A DNA stretch of 59,865 nt from Bacillus sp. FJAT-27245 (lineage in GTDB: Bacteria > Bacillota > Bacilli > Bacillales > Cytobacillaceae): the NCBI RefSeq assembly GCF_001273955.1, contig NZ_LIGI01000001.1:2294215-2354079 (forward strand). The letters run 5' to 3'. Below are positions 8,085 to 19,145 of this stretch, one piece after another. Each line of letters opens with the position of its first letter. Within the stretch, counting starts at the first letter, position 1. The notes below the pieces were generated by a model. The model did not search any database. It was given only the letters and a program-made list of their open reading frames with translations, and had not been told where the DNA came from. Position numbers and translations under genes: made by a program.

Positions 8085-9641
8085 TTATTTATTTACCTGC
8101 ATCGACCATTCTTCAACATTCCAAACCCGTGTTACCCAGCCTTCATAAAAATCAGGCTCGTGGCAGACAAGGACGATCGTGCCCTTGTAATTTTTCAAGG
8201 CGCGCTGCAATTCTTCCTTTGCCGTCACGTCGAGATGGTTCGTCGGCTCGTCGAAAAGAATCCAGTTGCTTTCGTGCATCATCAGCTTGCATAGGCGGAC
8301 CTTTGCTTGCTCTCCGCCGCTCAGTTGGCTTAACGGGCGGGAAATATGCTCATTTTTCAAGCCGCAGCGGGCGAGTGCGGCGCGGACCTGATGCTGGTCG
8401 AGATTCGGGAACTCATTCCAGACGTCATCGATCGGGGTGATATCCATAGCTTTCACTTCCTGTTCGAAATAAGAAGGGAAGAGGAAGTCACCGTGTTCAA
8501 TTTTGCCTCCAAGCGGAGAAATTTTCCCGAGCATCGTTTTTAACAGCGTTGATTTCCCGACGCCATTGCAACCGACAATCGCAATTTTTTCCCCTTTTTC
8601 AATCACCATGTCCATTTTGGGCAAAAGAGGGTGGGAGTAGCCAATTTCAAGATCCTTCGCTTCAAAAACAAACCGGCTGCTGCTGCGCGCTTCCTTGAAT
8701 TCGAACGTCGGTTTCACCGCGTTTTCCGGTCGGTCGATCCTCTCCATGCGGTCAAGCTGCTTTTGGCGGCTTTTCGCGCGGCCTGTTGTCGAGTAGCGGG
8801 CCTTATTTTTCGCAATGAATTCTTCCTGTTTCTTAATAAACTCCTGTTGCTTTTCGTACGCGTTGATATGCTGGTTCTTATTGATTTCCGCAAGCTCAAG
8901 GAATTTCTCATACGAAGCCGTATAGCGTGTCAGTTTTGAAAATTCCAAATGGAAAATTGTATTCGAAACCGAATTCATAAACTCCGTATCATGTGATATG
9001 AGCAGGAACGCATATGGATATTCCTTCAAATAGCCGGACAACCAGCGGATATGCTCGACATCGAGGTAGTTGGTCGGCTCGTCAAGGAGAAGGACTTTTG
9101 GCTGTTCGAGCAACAGCTTGGCAAGCAAAACTTTGGTCCGCTGCCCGCCACTCAAAGCCGCGACATCCCTGTCAAGGCCGATTGCATCCAGCCCAAGCCC
9201 CCGTGCCGCTTCTTCTATTTTCATATCAAGCGTGTAGAAACCGCCAGCGTCAAGCGCATCCTGGATTTCACCCATCCGCTCAAGCAATACTTCAAGCTCT
9301 TCAGGAGTCGCGTCGCCCATTTTAGCGATGACTTCATTCAATTCCTTTTCTTTTTCAAAAAGAGGGAGGAAGGCGTCCCGTAAAACGTCCCGCATCGTCC
9401 GTCCAGGAGTCAGGGCGGTATGCTGGTCAAGATATCCATATTCAACACCAGGCGTCCAATCAACTTTCCCGCTGTCATGGATCAGCTGGTTTGTGATGAT
9501 ATTCATTAAGGTCGATTTGCCGACGCCGTTCGCTCCGACGAGGCCGACATGATCCTCAGCCAGAAGGCGGAAGGAAACATCTTTAAAGAGGATGCGATCC
9601 CCGAATGTATGACTTAACTTTTCAACTGTTAATAGGGCCAT
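8085..9641 (-). CDS. ABC-F family ATPase (YfmM-like)
   Basis: A 518-residue soluble protein with two ABC ATPase domains and no membrane segment. Walker A copies are GANGVGKST near residue 39 and GCNGVGKST near 350; both signatures read LSGGQ/LSGGEQ; both Walker B motifs end in DEPTN(Y/H)LD. The basic, helical linker between them (residues about 240 to 300) is the P-site tRNA interaction motif of ABC-F proteins, which act at the ribosomal exit or peptidyl site to rescue stalled ribosomes or, in some members, give antibiotic resistance. The length equals B. subtilis YfmM, my best guess for orthology. The Met chosen follows GAGG; the longer frame adds 12 unlikely codons. Confidence 0.88.
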   Translation of the reverse strand: MALLTVEKLSHTFGDRILFKDVSFRLLAEDHVGLVGANGVGKSTLMNIITNQLIHDSGKVDWTPGVEYGYLDQHTALTPGRTMRDVLRDAFLPLFEKEKELNEVIAKMGDATPEELEVLLERMGEIQDALDAGGFYTLDMKIEEAARGLGLDAIGLDRDVAALSGGQRTKVLLAKLLLEQPKVLLLDEPTNYLDVEHIRWLSGYLKEYPYAFLLISHDTEFMNSVSNTIFHLEFSKLTRYTASYEKFLELAEINKNQHINAYEKQQEFIKKQEEFIAKNKARYSTTGRAKSRQKQLDRMERIDRPENAVKPTFEFKEARSSSRFVFEAKDLEIGYSHPLLPKMDMVIEKGEKIAIVGCNGVGKSTLLKTMLGKISPLGGKIEHGDFLFPSYFEQEVKAMDITPIDDVWNEFPNLDQHQVRAALARCGLKNEHISRPLSQLSGGEQAKVRLCKLMMHESNWILFDEPTNHLDVTAKEELQRALKNYKGTIVLVCHEPDFYEGWVTRVWNVEEWSMQVNK

Positions 9642-9833
9642 GTTTGTTCTTTTCCTCACTTTATCTAAAAAATACACCTATTTTCCTATCATACAAGATT
9701 TTACGGAAAACGGCTATAGGAAGGAATGGAAAACCTTTGGCGCCACTGTGTGTACATGCCGTTTTTTTAAAAAGAGGGAATTAACATTGGCAGAAAGAAT
9801 ACTTAGATGCCAAGAGAAAAAGGGGGAATGGAC

Positions 9834-10274
9834 ATGAATGTGAAGTTGGTTGAACTGACGAAGGACAACTGGGAAGAGTGCGCGGCACTCACGGTCGTGG
9901 AGGAACAGAAGGGATTTATGGCATCCAATCTATATTCAATTGCCGAAGTGCAGTTTCTAGAGAACTTCGAAGCACTCGGCATCCATAACGGGGAAGAGAT
10001 GGTTGGTTTCGCTATGGCGGGGCTTGACCCGGACGACAACAATTACTGGATTTACCGGTTTATGATTGACAAATCGTTCCAGGGCAGGGGGTACGGAAAG
10101 AAAGCGATGGAGGCGCTGATTGAATGGCTGAAAATAAAAGAAGGATGCAAACTAATAATGGTGGGCTACAATCCTGACAATGTGGCCGCGGAGAAGCTCT
10201 ACAGATCGGCCGGATTCAAGGACAGAGGACTTGCCCCATGGGGAGAGAAGCTTTCCGGGCTGCATGTTTTATAG
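9834..10274 (+). CDS. GNAT acetyltransferase, BltD/spermidine acetyltransferase-like
   Basis: A 146-residue GNAT protein. RFMIDKSFQGRGYGKKAM is the acetyl-CoA binding strand and loop (Q-x-x-G-x-G), and NPDNVAAEKLYRSAGFK is the C-terminal motif. The layout and length resemble B. subtilis BltD, which acetylates polyamines, so a small polyamine is a reasonable substrate guess. Of two in-frame Met codons the second is preferred, because the GGGGGA site directly abuts the first. Monocistronic. Confidence 0.78.
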   Translation: MNVKLVELTKDNWEECAALTVVEEQKGFMASNLYSIAEVQFLENFEALGIHNGEEMVGFAMAGLDPDDNNYWIYRFMIDKSFQGRGYGKKAMEALIEWLKIKEGCKLIMVGYNPDNVAAEKLYRSAGFKDRGLAPWGEKLSGLHVL

Positions 10275-10435
10275 GCAGAAATACAATAGCACATATTTTC
10301 AAGATAAACAGAAATAAATTTCGAATAGAACGAAAAATCGTTCAATGATATCCGAAAATTTTTTCGTGCCATCACTTATGTTTTCTGTTGAGTGAAATAT
10401 TGTTTATAGCATGTGCACAAAAGTTTACTTAAGCA

Positions 10436-10471
10436 AAAAGGGTGGAGCAAATATTTTGCTCCACCCTTTTT
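10436..10471. terminator. Bidirectional terminator after pbuX
   Basis: Long perfect stem AAAAAGGGTGGAGCAAA/TTTGCTCCACCCTTTTT with a 4-nt loop; ends xpt-pbuX transcripts on the minus strand. Confidence 0.88.
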
Positions 10472-10476
10472 GCAAT

Positions 10477-12442
<1,966 letters not shown>

Positions 12443-12495
12443 ATAAAAAACCAAAAGGTAAAGAGGATGAGCCAAAACAGCCATCCGTCCATTGC

Positions 12496-12568
12496 CACCC
12501 ATAGTCGGCCCGTTTACGGCGGTCCGGTAGAAACTTGCAGGCCATATTCCTGCGATTATACGAGTGAG
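12496..12568 (-). promoter_or_regulatory. Guanine-sensing purine riboswitch aptamer
   Basis: The minus strand shows CTCACTCGTATAATC, AATATGG, AAGTTTCTACCGG, GTAAA and CCGACTATGGGTG in the order of the purine aptamer. The base read at the ligand-pairing position (GAC-TATGG) is C, which specifies guanine or hypoxanthine; adenine aptamers carry T. The terminator downstream makes it an OFF switch for xpt-pbuX. Confidence 0.95.
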
Positions 12569-12799
12569 TTTTATAAAAGTAAGGCTAATTATAACATGAG
12601 GGACGGCATTTGCAACGATTTTATAATAGTCTAATTCCTTCTGTAAAACCGATGATTCCAAATGTAAGCGTATACAAAAATAACGGAATAATGATAAAAT
12701 TAGTGTAAGAGTGTCCTTCCAGTATGAACAAAAAAGAAAATATGCTATAGTAAAAAGGGAATGAATCGCTTTAATTCCCTGTAAAATCAAGGTTCATTA

Positions 12800-12820
12800 G
12801 TGTCCTTACCACAAGGACAC
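12800..12820. promoter_or_regulatory. Perfect inverted repeat upstream of kbl, possible operator
   Basis: GTGTCCTT-accac-AAGGACAC, an 8-bp perfect inverted repeat with a 5-nt spacer, 56 bp before the kbl start. A matching half-site, GTGTCCTT, sits at 12711-12718 near a possible promoter (TGAACA, 16 nt, TATAGT, 12724-12751). No T tract follows, so it is more likely a repressor or activator site than a terminator. Confidence 0.45.
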
Positions 12821-12876
12821 CTGTCTACATACCCGCAACATCCTACAACTAAATCCAAAGATAAGGAGAGATTTCA

Positions 12877-14070
12877 ATGTCGAGCAAAACTCTTGAGCAA
12901 TTCCTGAACGAAAACCTGGAAGATTTAAAAGCAAAAGGGCTTTACAATGTGATTGACCCGCTCGAAAGCCCGAATGGACCGATGATTAAAATTAACGGAA
13001 GGGAGCTAATCAACCTTTCTTCCAATAACTACCTTGGCCTTGCGACGGACGAGCGCCTGAAAAAGGCTGCAGAACAGGCGATTGAAGACTATGGCGTAGG
13101 CGCAGGGGCGGTCAGGACAATTAACGGAACGCTTGAATTGCATGTCAAATTGGAGGAAAAGCTTGCTGAATTTAAGGGGACAGAAGCAGCGATTGCCTAC
13201 CAGTCCGGTTTCAACTGCAATATGGCAGCAATCTCGGCGGTCATGGACAAAAACGATGCCATTTTGTCAGACGAGCTGAACCACGCTTCCATCATTGACG
13301 GCTGCAGGCTCTCCCGCGCGAAAATTATCCGCTACAACCATTCGGATATGGATGATTTGCGCGCAAAGGCTAAGGAAGCCCGCGAATCAGGGCTTTATAA
13401 AAAATTGATGGTCATTACGGATGGCGTCTTCTCGATGGACGGCGATATCGCACTGCTTCCTGAGATCGTCGAAATCGCAGAAGAATTTGATTTGATGACG
13501 TATGTTGATGATGCCCATGGCTCCGGTGTCCTTGGAAAAGGCGCGGGTACGGTCAAGCATTTCGGGCTTCAGGATAAAATTGATTTCCAAATTGGCACCT
13601 TGTCCAAAGCCATTGGCGTTGTCGGCGGCTATGTAGCGGGCAAACAGAACCTGATTGATTGGCTAAAAGTTAGGAGCCGGCCATTCCTTTTCTCAACATC
13701 ATTGACACCTGCTGATGTTGCCGCATCTATTAAATCAATTGAAATTTTAACTGAAAGCACCGAATTGAACGAAAAGCTTTGGGAAAATGGCAATTATCTG
13801 AAAAAAGGCTTAAAGGAGCTCGGCTTTAATATCGGCGATAGCGAAACACCGATTACTCCATGCATTATCGGTGAAGAAAACCTGACCCAGCAATTCAGCA
13901 AACGGTTGAACGAAGAAGGCGTTTACGCCAAATCGATTGTATTCCCGACGGTTCCGGCCGGCACTGGGCGGGTACGGAATATGCCTACTGCTGCACATAC
14001 AAAGGAAATGCTCGACAAAGCCATTTCCATTTATGAAAAGGTCGGGAAAGAAATGGGCGTAATCAAGTAA
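12877..14070 (+). CDS. kbl: Glycine C-acetyltransferase (2-amino-3-ketobutyrate CoA ligase)
   Basis: A 397-residue PLP enzyme of the alpha-oxoamine synthase family. It cleaves 2-amino-3-ketobutyrate with CoA to glycine and acetyl-CoA, the second step of threonine catabolism. The PLP Lys lies in the segment [16 protein letters not shown] near residue 243; the substrate-binding [11 protein letters not shown] and [10 protein letters not shown] segments are intact, and the length fits Kbl. A BioF-type biotin enzyme shares the fold, but the threonine dehydrogenase gene only 49 bp downstream settles the role. The start follows AAGGAGAG. Likely controlled by the inverted repeat upstream. Confidence 0.92.
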   Translation: MSSKTLEQFLNENLEDLKAKGLYNVIDPLESPNGPMIKINGRELINLSSNNYLGLATDERLKKAAEQAIEDYGVGAGAVRTINGTLELHVKLEEKLAEFKGTEAAIAYQSGFNCNMAAISAVMDKNDAILSDELNHASIIDGCRLSRAKIIRYNHSDMDDLRAKAKEARESGLYKKLMVITDGVFSMDGDIALLPEIVEIAEEFDLMTYVDDAHGSGVLGKGAGTVKHFGLQDKIDFQIGTLSKAIGVVGGYVAGKQNLIDWLKVRSRPFLFSTSLTPADVAASIKSIEILTESTELNEKLWENGNYLKKGLKELGFNIGDSETPITPCIIGEENLTQQFSKRLNEEGVYAKSIVFPTVPAGTGRVRNMPTAAHTKEMLDKAISIYEKVGKEMGVIK

Positions 14071-14119
14071 TTACGCCATACAGCGAATGCATGATGCATT
14101 TAGGGGAGGAAAATAGAGA

Positions 14120-15070
14120 ATGAAACGAATATTGCTTACCGGGGCGCTTGGCCAAATTGGTTCCGAGCTGACGATGAAGCTGAGGGATATTTACGGAAAC
14201 GACAACGTCATCGCGACAGATATTAGATTGAATCCGGATAATGAAGCCGCAACGAGCGGCCCGTTTGAAATCCTCGATGTAACCGACGGCAAGCGGATGG
14301 CCGAAATAGCTAAACAATACAATGTTGATGCAATCATGCATTTGGCGGCATTATTGTCCGCGACGGCAGAAGCAAAACCGCTATTTGCCTGGAATCTGAA
14401 CATGGGCGGCCTGATGAACGCCCTTGAAACAGCAAGGGAGCTGAACGCGCAGTTTTTCACGCCAAGCTCGATTGGGGCTTTTGGCCCGTCCACGCCTAAA
14501 GAGAACACACCCCAGGATACTATTATGCGCCCAACGACTATGTATGGGGTAAACAAAGTGGCCGGTGAGCTTTTATCAGACTATTATCACCACAAGTTCG
14601 GAGTCGACACACGGGGCGTAAGGTTCCCGGGGCTTATTTCGTATGTTGCTCCTCCGGGCGGCGGTACGACGGATTATGCGGTTGAAATATTTTACGAAGC
14701 TGTTAAAAATAAAAAATACACTTCGTTCATCGACAAAGGCACTTTCATGGATATGATGTATATGCCAGATGCCCTAAACGCCATCATCAACCTGATGGAA
14801 GCCGATCCGGCAAAACTTGTCCACCGGAACTCATTCAACGTTACCGCAATGAGCTTTGATCCGGAAAAATTGGCAGCTGAAATCAGGAAGCACATTCCTG
14901 AATTTGAGTTGTCCTATAATGTTGATCCCGTACGCCAAGGAATAGCTGACAGCTGGCCAAATTCCCTGGATACATCTGCCGCGGCGGAAGAATGGGGCTT
15001 TAAGGCCGAATACGACTTGGCCCGCATGACAGCCGATATGCTTGATAAGTTAAAGGCAAAATTAGCGTAA
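14120..15070 (+). CDS. tdh: L-threonine 3-dehydrogenase, SDR/epimerase type
   Basis: A 316-residue extended short-chain dehydrogenase. The NAD fold begins at once with [10 protein letters not shown] (G-x-x-G-x-x-G), and the catalytic Tyr-x-x-x-Lys is [10 protein letters not shown] near residue 140 with Ser from [11 protein letters not shown]. It oxidises L-threonine to 2-amino-3-ketobutyrate, the substrate of the Kbl gene just upstream. This epimerase-like TDH is distinct from the zinc-dependent Tdh of E. coli. The start follows GGGGAGG. A strong terminator closes the two-gene operon. Confidence 0.9.
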   Translation: MKRILLTGALGQIGSELTMKLRDIYGNDNVIATDIRLNPDNEAATSGPFEILDVTDGKRMAEIAKQYNVDAIMHLAALLSATAEAKPLFAWNLNMGGLMNALETARELNAQFFTPSSIGAFGPSTPKENTPQDTIMRPTTMYGVNKVAGELLSDYYHHKFGVDTRGVRFPGLISYVAPPGGGTTDYAVEIFYEAVKNKKYTSFIDKGTFMDMMYMPDALNAIINLMEADPAKLVHRNSFNVTAMSFDPEKLAAEIRKHIPEFELSYNVDPVRQGIADSWPNSLDTSAAAEEWGFKAEYDLARMTADMLDKLKAKLA

Positions 15071-15078
15071 GAGGAAAA

Positions 15079-15112
15079 TGAAAAACGGCAGCCCTAAAGG
15101 CTTGCCGTTTTT
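15079..15112. terminator. Terminator between tdh and selD
   Basis: AAAAACGGCA...TGCCGTTTTTTC hairpin between convergent genes; serves tdh and probably selD. Confidence 0.8.
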
Positions 15113-16165
15113 TCATTTTTCGACATAAATAAGCTTTTCTTTCTTTTCCGTAACCTTCCCAACGATGGCGGCTTCCTTCAACCCAACCGAATGGAGGTCC
15201 GATACATACAGTTCCGCCTCTTCAGCCGGCATGGATACAAGCAAGCCCCCGGATGTAATCGCATCACAGGCAACAAGCTGCTCTTCAAGTGAAAGGCCGC
15301 TGTATTCGATATCATCCTTGAGCCAGGAATGGTTGGACTTTGTCCCGCCAGGAACGATTCCAGCCCGGGCAAGTTCAAGGGAGCCCTCCAAAAATGGGAC
15401 GCTTGAAAAATCAAACTCAAAGCTGACGGAACTTCCCCGCGCCATTTCGCTGCCATGGCCGAGCAGACCGAATCCGGTTACATCGGTTACGGCATGGGGA
15501 TGATACTTTTTCAATGCTTCCGCCGCAGTTTTATTCAGGAGCGCCATCGTCTCGGTTACCTTTTTTTCCTGCTCGGGAGAGACGGCACCGCGTTTAATGC
15601 CAGTCGTCAGGATGCCGACGCCGATAGGCTTTGTTAAAACAAGTACGTCACCGGGAACGGCGCCGACGTTTTTCCAAACCTTTTCAGGATGGACTATCCC
15701 TGTGACCGAAAGGCCGAATTTCGGTTCCTGGTCATCTATGGAATGGCCGCCGACAGTAATTGCTCCGGCTTCCTTCACTTTTTCCGCGGCTCCGCGAAGA
15801 ATTTCGGAAAGCATTTCTGCTCCGAGTTTTTTGATCGGATATCCGACAATATTCAGCACCGTTTTTGGCTCTCCCCCCATCGCATAGACATCGCTAAGTG
15901 AATTGGCCGCGGCGATTTGGCCAAACATATAGGGATCGTCGACGACCGGGGTGAAGTAATCAACCGTCTGTATTAACGCAATTGAATCTGTAAGTTGATA
16001 AACTCCCGCATCATCCGATGTTTCGTGGCCTACCAAGAGTTCCGGTACTGGGTCTTGCTTTGGCAATAGGCGCAAAACTTGCGCCAGGTCCTCTGGACCA
16101 ATTTTGCAGCCTCAACCTGCTTTAGTCGATAAAGAGGTCAGGCGAATCTTATCCTGCTCGCTCAA
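15113..16165 (-). CDS. selD: Selenide, water dikinase SelD, itself a selenoprotein (UGA at codon 18)
   Basis: A 350-residue enzyme, if the in-frame TGA at 16112-16114 is read as Sec. It makes selenophosphate, the selenium donor for Sec-tRNA synthesis, from selenide and ATP. The catalytic N-terminal motif reads K-A-G-U-G-C-K, where other bacteria have Cys or Sec, followed by the nucleotide-binding loop segments GHETSDDAG, TVDYFTPVVDDP, NSLSDVYAMGG and GGHSIDD. Gene finders would start after the TGA and lose the catalytic residue. I favour the TTG start at 16165 (GGAGGT, 8 nt away) over the ATG at 16180. A SECIS-like hairpin follows the TGA at 16087-16099. It diverges from the SelW-like gene and lies close to selA. 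Confidence 0.93.
16087..16099 (-). promoter_or_regulatory. Candidate bacterial SECIS hairpin in selD
   Basis: GGTCC-aga-GGACC on the minus strand, beginning 12 nt after the selD TGA, with the apical loop 17 to 19 nt downstream and a G in the loop. This fits the spacing known for bacterial SECIS elements that recruit SelB. Confidence 0.65.
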
Positions 16166-16300
16166 TTTGTCCACCTCCATTCCATAGTATACCTTTTGGG
16201 ACGGATTTCCGCACGCAAGCAAGCATATGATTTGCTTACGATTTTCGGTATATACTAAAATGGCTTTATCTAACAATAGAGAATGATGGAGGTTTTTGTC

Positions 16301-16540
16301 ATGAGGAACCTGGAAGTTAAAATCGAATTTTGCATGATGTGAAACTACGCGCCAAAAGCCGCGGGTCTCGCGGAGGATTTATTCACACATTTTCGCCGGG
16401 ATATCGGGAAAATGGAACTCATTCCTGCCTCTGGTGGAATTTTTGAGGTATACGTAAATGGCGATAGGATTTATTCTAAGGATGAAACAGGCGTTTTCCC
16501 TAAGTCCGATGACATTATTACGAAATTGGAATCTCTTTAA
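16301..16540 (+). CDS. SelW-like (Rdx family) selenoprotein
   Basis: A 79-residue thioredoxin-fold protein when the TGA at 16340-16342 is decoded as Sec (residue 14). The redox motif is C-x-x-U (reading FCMMUNY), placed after the first beta strand as in the SelW/SelT/SelH Rdx family. Downstream, the segments SGGIFEVYVNGDRIYSK and FPKSDDIITKLES match the family. The frame is open on both sides of the UGA, with a GGAGG site 8 nt before the ATG and a strong terminator after it. A SECIS hairpin lies at 16359-16373. It probably works as a thiol or glutathione-type redox protein; the partner is unknown. Standard annotation would call a truncated or pseudo gene. It sits between selD and selA. Confidence 0.9.
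16359..16373 (+). promoter_or_regulatory. Candidate bacterial SECIS hairpin of the SelW-like gene
   Basis: CCGCG-GGTCT-CGCGG, a perfect 5-bp stem whose loop begins with GG, with the loop 22 nt past the TGA. Bacterial SECIS elements need a G at the start of the apical loop at about 16 to 37 nt; this one fits. Confidence 0.78.
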
Positions 16541-16547
16541 TGCAAAG

Positions 16548-16578
16548 CTCTCCCAAAGAAGCCTTCGGGAGAGTTTTT
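16548..16578 (+). terminator. Terminator of the SelW-like gene
   Basis: CTCTCCC/GGGAGAG stem followed by TTTTTC. Confidence 0.85.
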
Positions 16579-16668
16579 CTTTGCCCAAAACACCCAAGAG
16601 GGAGGTTTTGCCCATATGCAAAAATGCTATAATGGAATCATTATTCTTTTGGTGAAGGAGTTTTTCGA

Positions 16669-18075
16669 TTGAAACATTTGCTTCGTTCAATCCCGCCCAT
16701 TCACGAGCTCCAACAGGACATCCGTTTCCAGAGCATTATGGAAGAAACAGGCCTGGAATCCAGGGAGCTTGTTCGCCATGTCCGTTCAGGCATAGACGAA
16801 ATACGGGAAGCTATCGTAAACGGCTCTTGGTCCGGACCATCTCCCGGAACCGGTGCATTTTTGAATGAATTCTTTTCCCGGCTAAAAGACTGTGTCGCGA
16901 AAGATTTTTCCTATACACTTAAGAAAGTCATTAATGCAACCGGTACAATTCTGCATACAAACCTTGGCAGGGCGAGGCTGAGCGATGAAGCGATCCGCCA
17001 CGCAGCAGAAGTGGCAGGGAATTATTCGAACCTTGAATACAAGCTGGAAGAAGGAGAGAGAGGCTCGCGGCACAGCCATATCGAGAAGCTCCTGACAGAA
17101 ATAACCGGTGCGGAAGCGGCCATGGTTGTGAATAATAACGCAGCAGCAGTTTACCTGATTCTTCGGGCTCTCGCACAGAATAAGGAAGTTATCGTTTCAC
17201 GAGGGCAACTAGTCGAAATCGGCGGTTCTTTCAGAATTTCATCCATCATGGAGGAGAGCGGCGCGCAACTCGTCGAAATCGGGACGACGAACAAAACCCA
17301 TCTTTTCGATTATGAAGACGCCATTTCGGAAAATACGGCCATGATCATGAAAGTCCATACGAGCAACTTCAAAACAATCGGTTTTACAAAAACAGTCGAT
17401 ACGCTTGAGCTTTCTTGCCTGGCCGCCGCCCATAAGGACATTTTATTTTACGAAGACCTTGGAAGCGGGGCATTGTATGATTTCCGGAAGCATGGAATCG
17501 GCGAGGAACCCCATGTGAGGGAAGTGATTGAAATGGGAGCGGATATCGTCTCATTCAGCGGGGACAAACTCCTTGGCGGCCCTCAAGCGGGTATCATTGC
17601 GGGAAAGAAACACCTCATTGACAAATTGAAGAAACATCAGCTTGCTAGGGTAGTAAGGGTCGATAAAATGACACTCGCCGCATTGGAGGGTACCTTGCTC
17701 GCATATGCCAAGGGTGAAAAAGGAATGTTGGGCATACCGACGATCAGGAACCTTTTGACAGGGCCCGAAGAACTGAAGGAACGGTCCAATGCCTTCATTC
17801 AGGCGCTTACGGAAAAGACGGTCAGCTACAAGGTAAAGGCGGTTCCGGCTGAAGGCCAGGTTGGAGGGGGGACCATGCCGGATGTCAGCCTGCCATCGTA
17901 TGCAGTTTCCCTTTCCCATGAGTCCCTATCGGCAGAGCAGCTTGCCACTAAACTAAGGAAGGATGCAATCGAACCAATCATTGTGCGTATCCAGAACGAG
18001 GAAGTATTGATTGATTTACGCTCGGTGACGCCACTGGAAGTAGAAACGATAATTGAATCTTTAACCATGTGGTGA
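16669..18075 (+). CDS. selA: L-seryl-tRNA(Sec) selenium transferase
   Basis: A 468-residue PLP enzyme that converts Ser-tRNA(Sec) to Sec-tRNA(Sec) using selenophosphate. The PLP Lys is in SFSGDKLLGGPQAG (Lys300). The N-terminal tRNA-binding helix bundle and the segment NATGTILHTNLGRA are as in SelA, and the length is normal. The start is TTG after GAAGGAG. Together with selD it shows that the organism inserts Sec. selB, which normally sits just after selA, is not here; a terminator follows and then spore-protein genes. The SelB elongation factor gene must lie elsewhere. Confidence 0.95.
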   Translation: MKHLLRSIPPIHELQQDIRFQSIMEETGLESRELVRHVRSGIDEIREAIVNGSWSGPSPGTGAFLNEFFSRLKDCVAKDFSYTLKKVINATGTILHTNLGRARLSDEAIRHAAEVAGNYSNLEYKLEEGERGSRHSHIEKLLTEITGAEAAMVVNNNAAAVYLILRALAQNKEVIVSRGQLVEIGGSFRISSIMEESGAQLVEIGTTNKTHLFDYEDAISENTAMIMKVHTSNFKTIGFTKTVDTLELSCLAAAHKDILFYEDLGSGALYDFRKHGIGEEPHVREVIEMGADIVSFSGDKLLGGPQAGIIAGKKHLIDKLKKHQLARVVRVDKMTLAALEGTLLAYAKGEKGMLGIPTIRNLLTGPEELKERSNAFIQALTEKTVSYKVKAVPAEGQVGGGTMPDVSLPSYAVSLSHESLSAEQLATKLRKDAIEPIIVRIQNEEVLIDLRSVTPLEVETIIESLTMW

Positions 18076-18097
18076 AGAAAACGGAAGATGCCGGTTA

Positions 18098-18124
18098 GCC
18101 CCTGCAAGTAACAGGGGCCTTTTA
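18098..18124 (+). terminator. Terminator of selA
   Basis: GCCCCTG/CAGGGGC stem followed by CTTTTATT. Confidence 0.8.
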
Positions 18125-18160
18125 TTGTAAAAAAATACGTGTCTGGCTTAAGGGCTTTCC

Positions 18161-18295
18161 TTACATATCGTGGTGTGAGTTATGTTTTTGGCGGGAATGC
18201 TGGCGGTTTTTCACTTTATGCGATCCGCTCATCGGTTCCGGCTGGCTCACGTTCTGGACATTCTCTGCATTTTGCCTGTTTGGTTTTTTAGCCAT
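18161..18295 (-). CDS. sspP: Small acid-soluble spore protein P
   Basis: A 44-residue protein too short for many gene callers. The core [16 protein letters not shown] and the ending ...KHNSHHDM match B. subtilis SspP (CotL), which has SGSKKVKNR and a near-identical tail. It is made late in the forespore. The AGGAAGGGAGG site is ideal. In B. subtilis sspP and sspO lie side by side next to citB, as here. Confidence 0.92.
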   Translation of the reverse strand: MAKKPNRQNAENVQNVSQPEPMSGSHKVKNRQHSRQKHNSHHDM

Positions 18296-18443
18296 TTCAA
18301 TCCCTCCTTCCTACTTAGGATGGGTAAAGGGCACGTTTCTATGCTGTATAACAGTGGAAGCACCGCCAATCAATCGCTGCATAAATCCTTTGGTGCTGGA
18401 TAATTTAACGGTACATGCTAAACATCATGAAGGAGTGGACACA

Positions 18444-18704
18444 ATGCCGTACCATAAAAACAAGCAGCAGGCTTTCCAGGCGGCCCAACAGGGAGTCGAG
18501 GAAGCAAGGGATTTATTTGCTGAGATCGTCCGTGACAGCGCAAGCTATGGGCATCAGCTCAAGCATTTAAAAAATGAAGTGAATGAAGCATATCAGCAAA
18601 TCGAAAACGCCATGGAAGTTGCCTCAGAACACCAGCGGCAACAATTGGAACAGTTCCGCCACGATTTACAGAGAATGGTTGAGGAAGTAAATAATTTTAA
18701 TTGA
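18444..18704 (+). CDS. Small coiled-coil protein, DUF2524/YtzC-like
   Basis: An 86-residue, Gln- and Glu-rich, almost fully helical protein with heptad-like spacing. The stretch from about residue 38 (N-E-V-N-E-A-Y...) to the end resembles the DUF2524 family that includes B. subtilis YtzC, whose function is not known. The chosen ATG follows AAGGAG. It sits between the two spore genes sspP and sspO, on the opposite strand, so it is probably an insertion into that block. Family assignment is tentative. Confidence 0.6.
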   Translation: MPYHKNKQQAFQAAQQGVEEARDLFAEIVRDSASYGHQLKHLKNEVNEAYQQIENAMEVASEHQRQQLEQFRHDLQRMVEEVNNFN

Positions 18705-18728
18705 TGGCGCTCTAATTTAAACCGCTAT

Positions 18729-18762
18729 TGCAAAAAAAAACAGGCTGTGTGCCTGTTTTTTT
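18729..18762. terminator. Bidirectional terminator between small genes
   Basis: CAAAAAAAAACAGGC-tgtgt-GCCTGTTTTTTTG, usable by the genes on both sides. Confidence 0.85.
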
Positions 18763-18778
18763 GTCGTAATTGATCAAC

Positions 18779-18928
18779 TTACTGGTTTTTTTTACGCTTC
18801 TTGTTGTTCTGCCTTTCCATTTCGGTCAAAGGCTCGTTTCCGGCTTCTTCATTGTATCCCGTGCCCATTCCCTGTGCCTTTGCGGCATTCATCCCGGGAC
18901 GGACATGATTTGCCCTTCTCCTGGCCAT
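18779..18928 (-). CDS. sspO: Small acid-soluble spore protein O
   Basis: A 49-residue, basic protein. ANH....GMNAA.AQG...[22 protein letters not shown] matches B. subtilis SspO (CotK) over nearly its whole length. A forespore protein of the SASP class, found next to citB in B. subtilis too. The ATG follows GGGGGTGAG. Confidence 0.95.
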   Translation of the reverse strand: MARRRANHVRPGMNAAKAQGMGTGYNEEAGNEPLTEMERQNNKKRKKNQ

Positions 18929-19073
18929 GCTCTCACCCCCATATGCTATTCTTCCCCATAAAAGCGAGGAAGATTTAACCCTTTTTCACAATAGTATTTT
19001 TGGCTGCCAAGAAGGGCGGTGGACCGGACAAAGCCTTGCTTTTACAAGGAAAATAAACAGCACACGATTTACC

Positions 19074-19145
19074 ATAAGAAAAACTTATTATTTTTTATAA
19101 CTTTCCGGTCATTTACTCTTTTACCAGTCTGTAATACGATATAAT
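19074..19145 (+). promoter_or_regulatory. Probable CcpC box and promoter of acnA
   Basis: ATAA-N7-TTAT at 19074-19088, the dyad bound by CcpC at B. subtilis citB, followed by a -10 TATAAT at 19140-19145. The dyad centre falls about 70 nt before the inferred start, close to its place at citB. CcpC represses aconitase until citrate rises. Confidence 0.7.

Noticed and set aside
12600-12870. T-box leader for kbl
   Set aside because: No T-box (GGTGGTACCGCG-like) sequence or stem I features; only a short inverted repeat is present.
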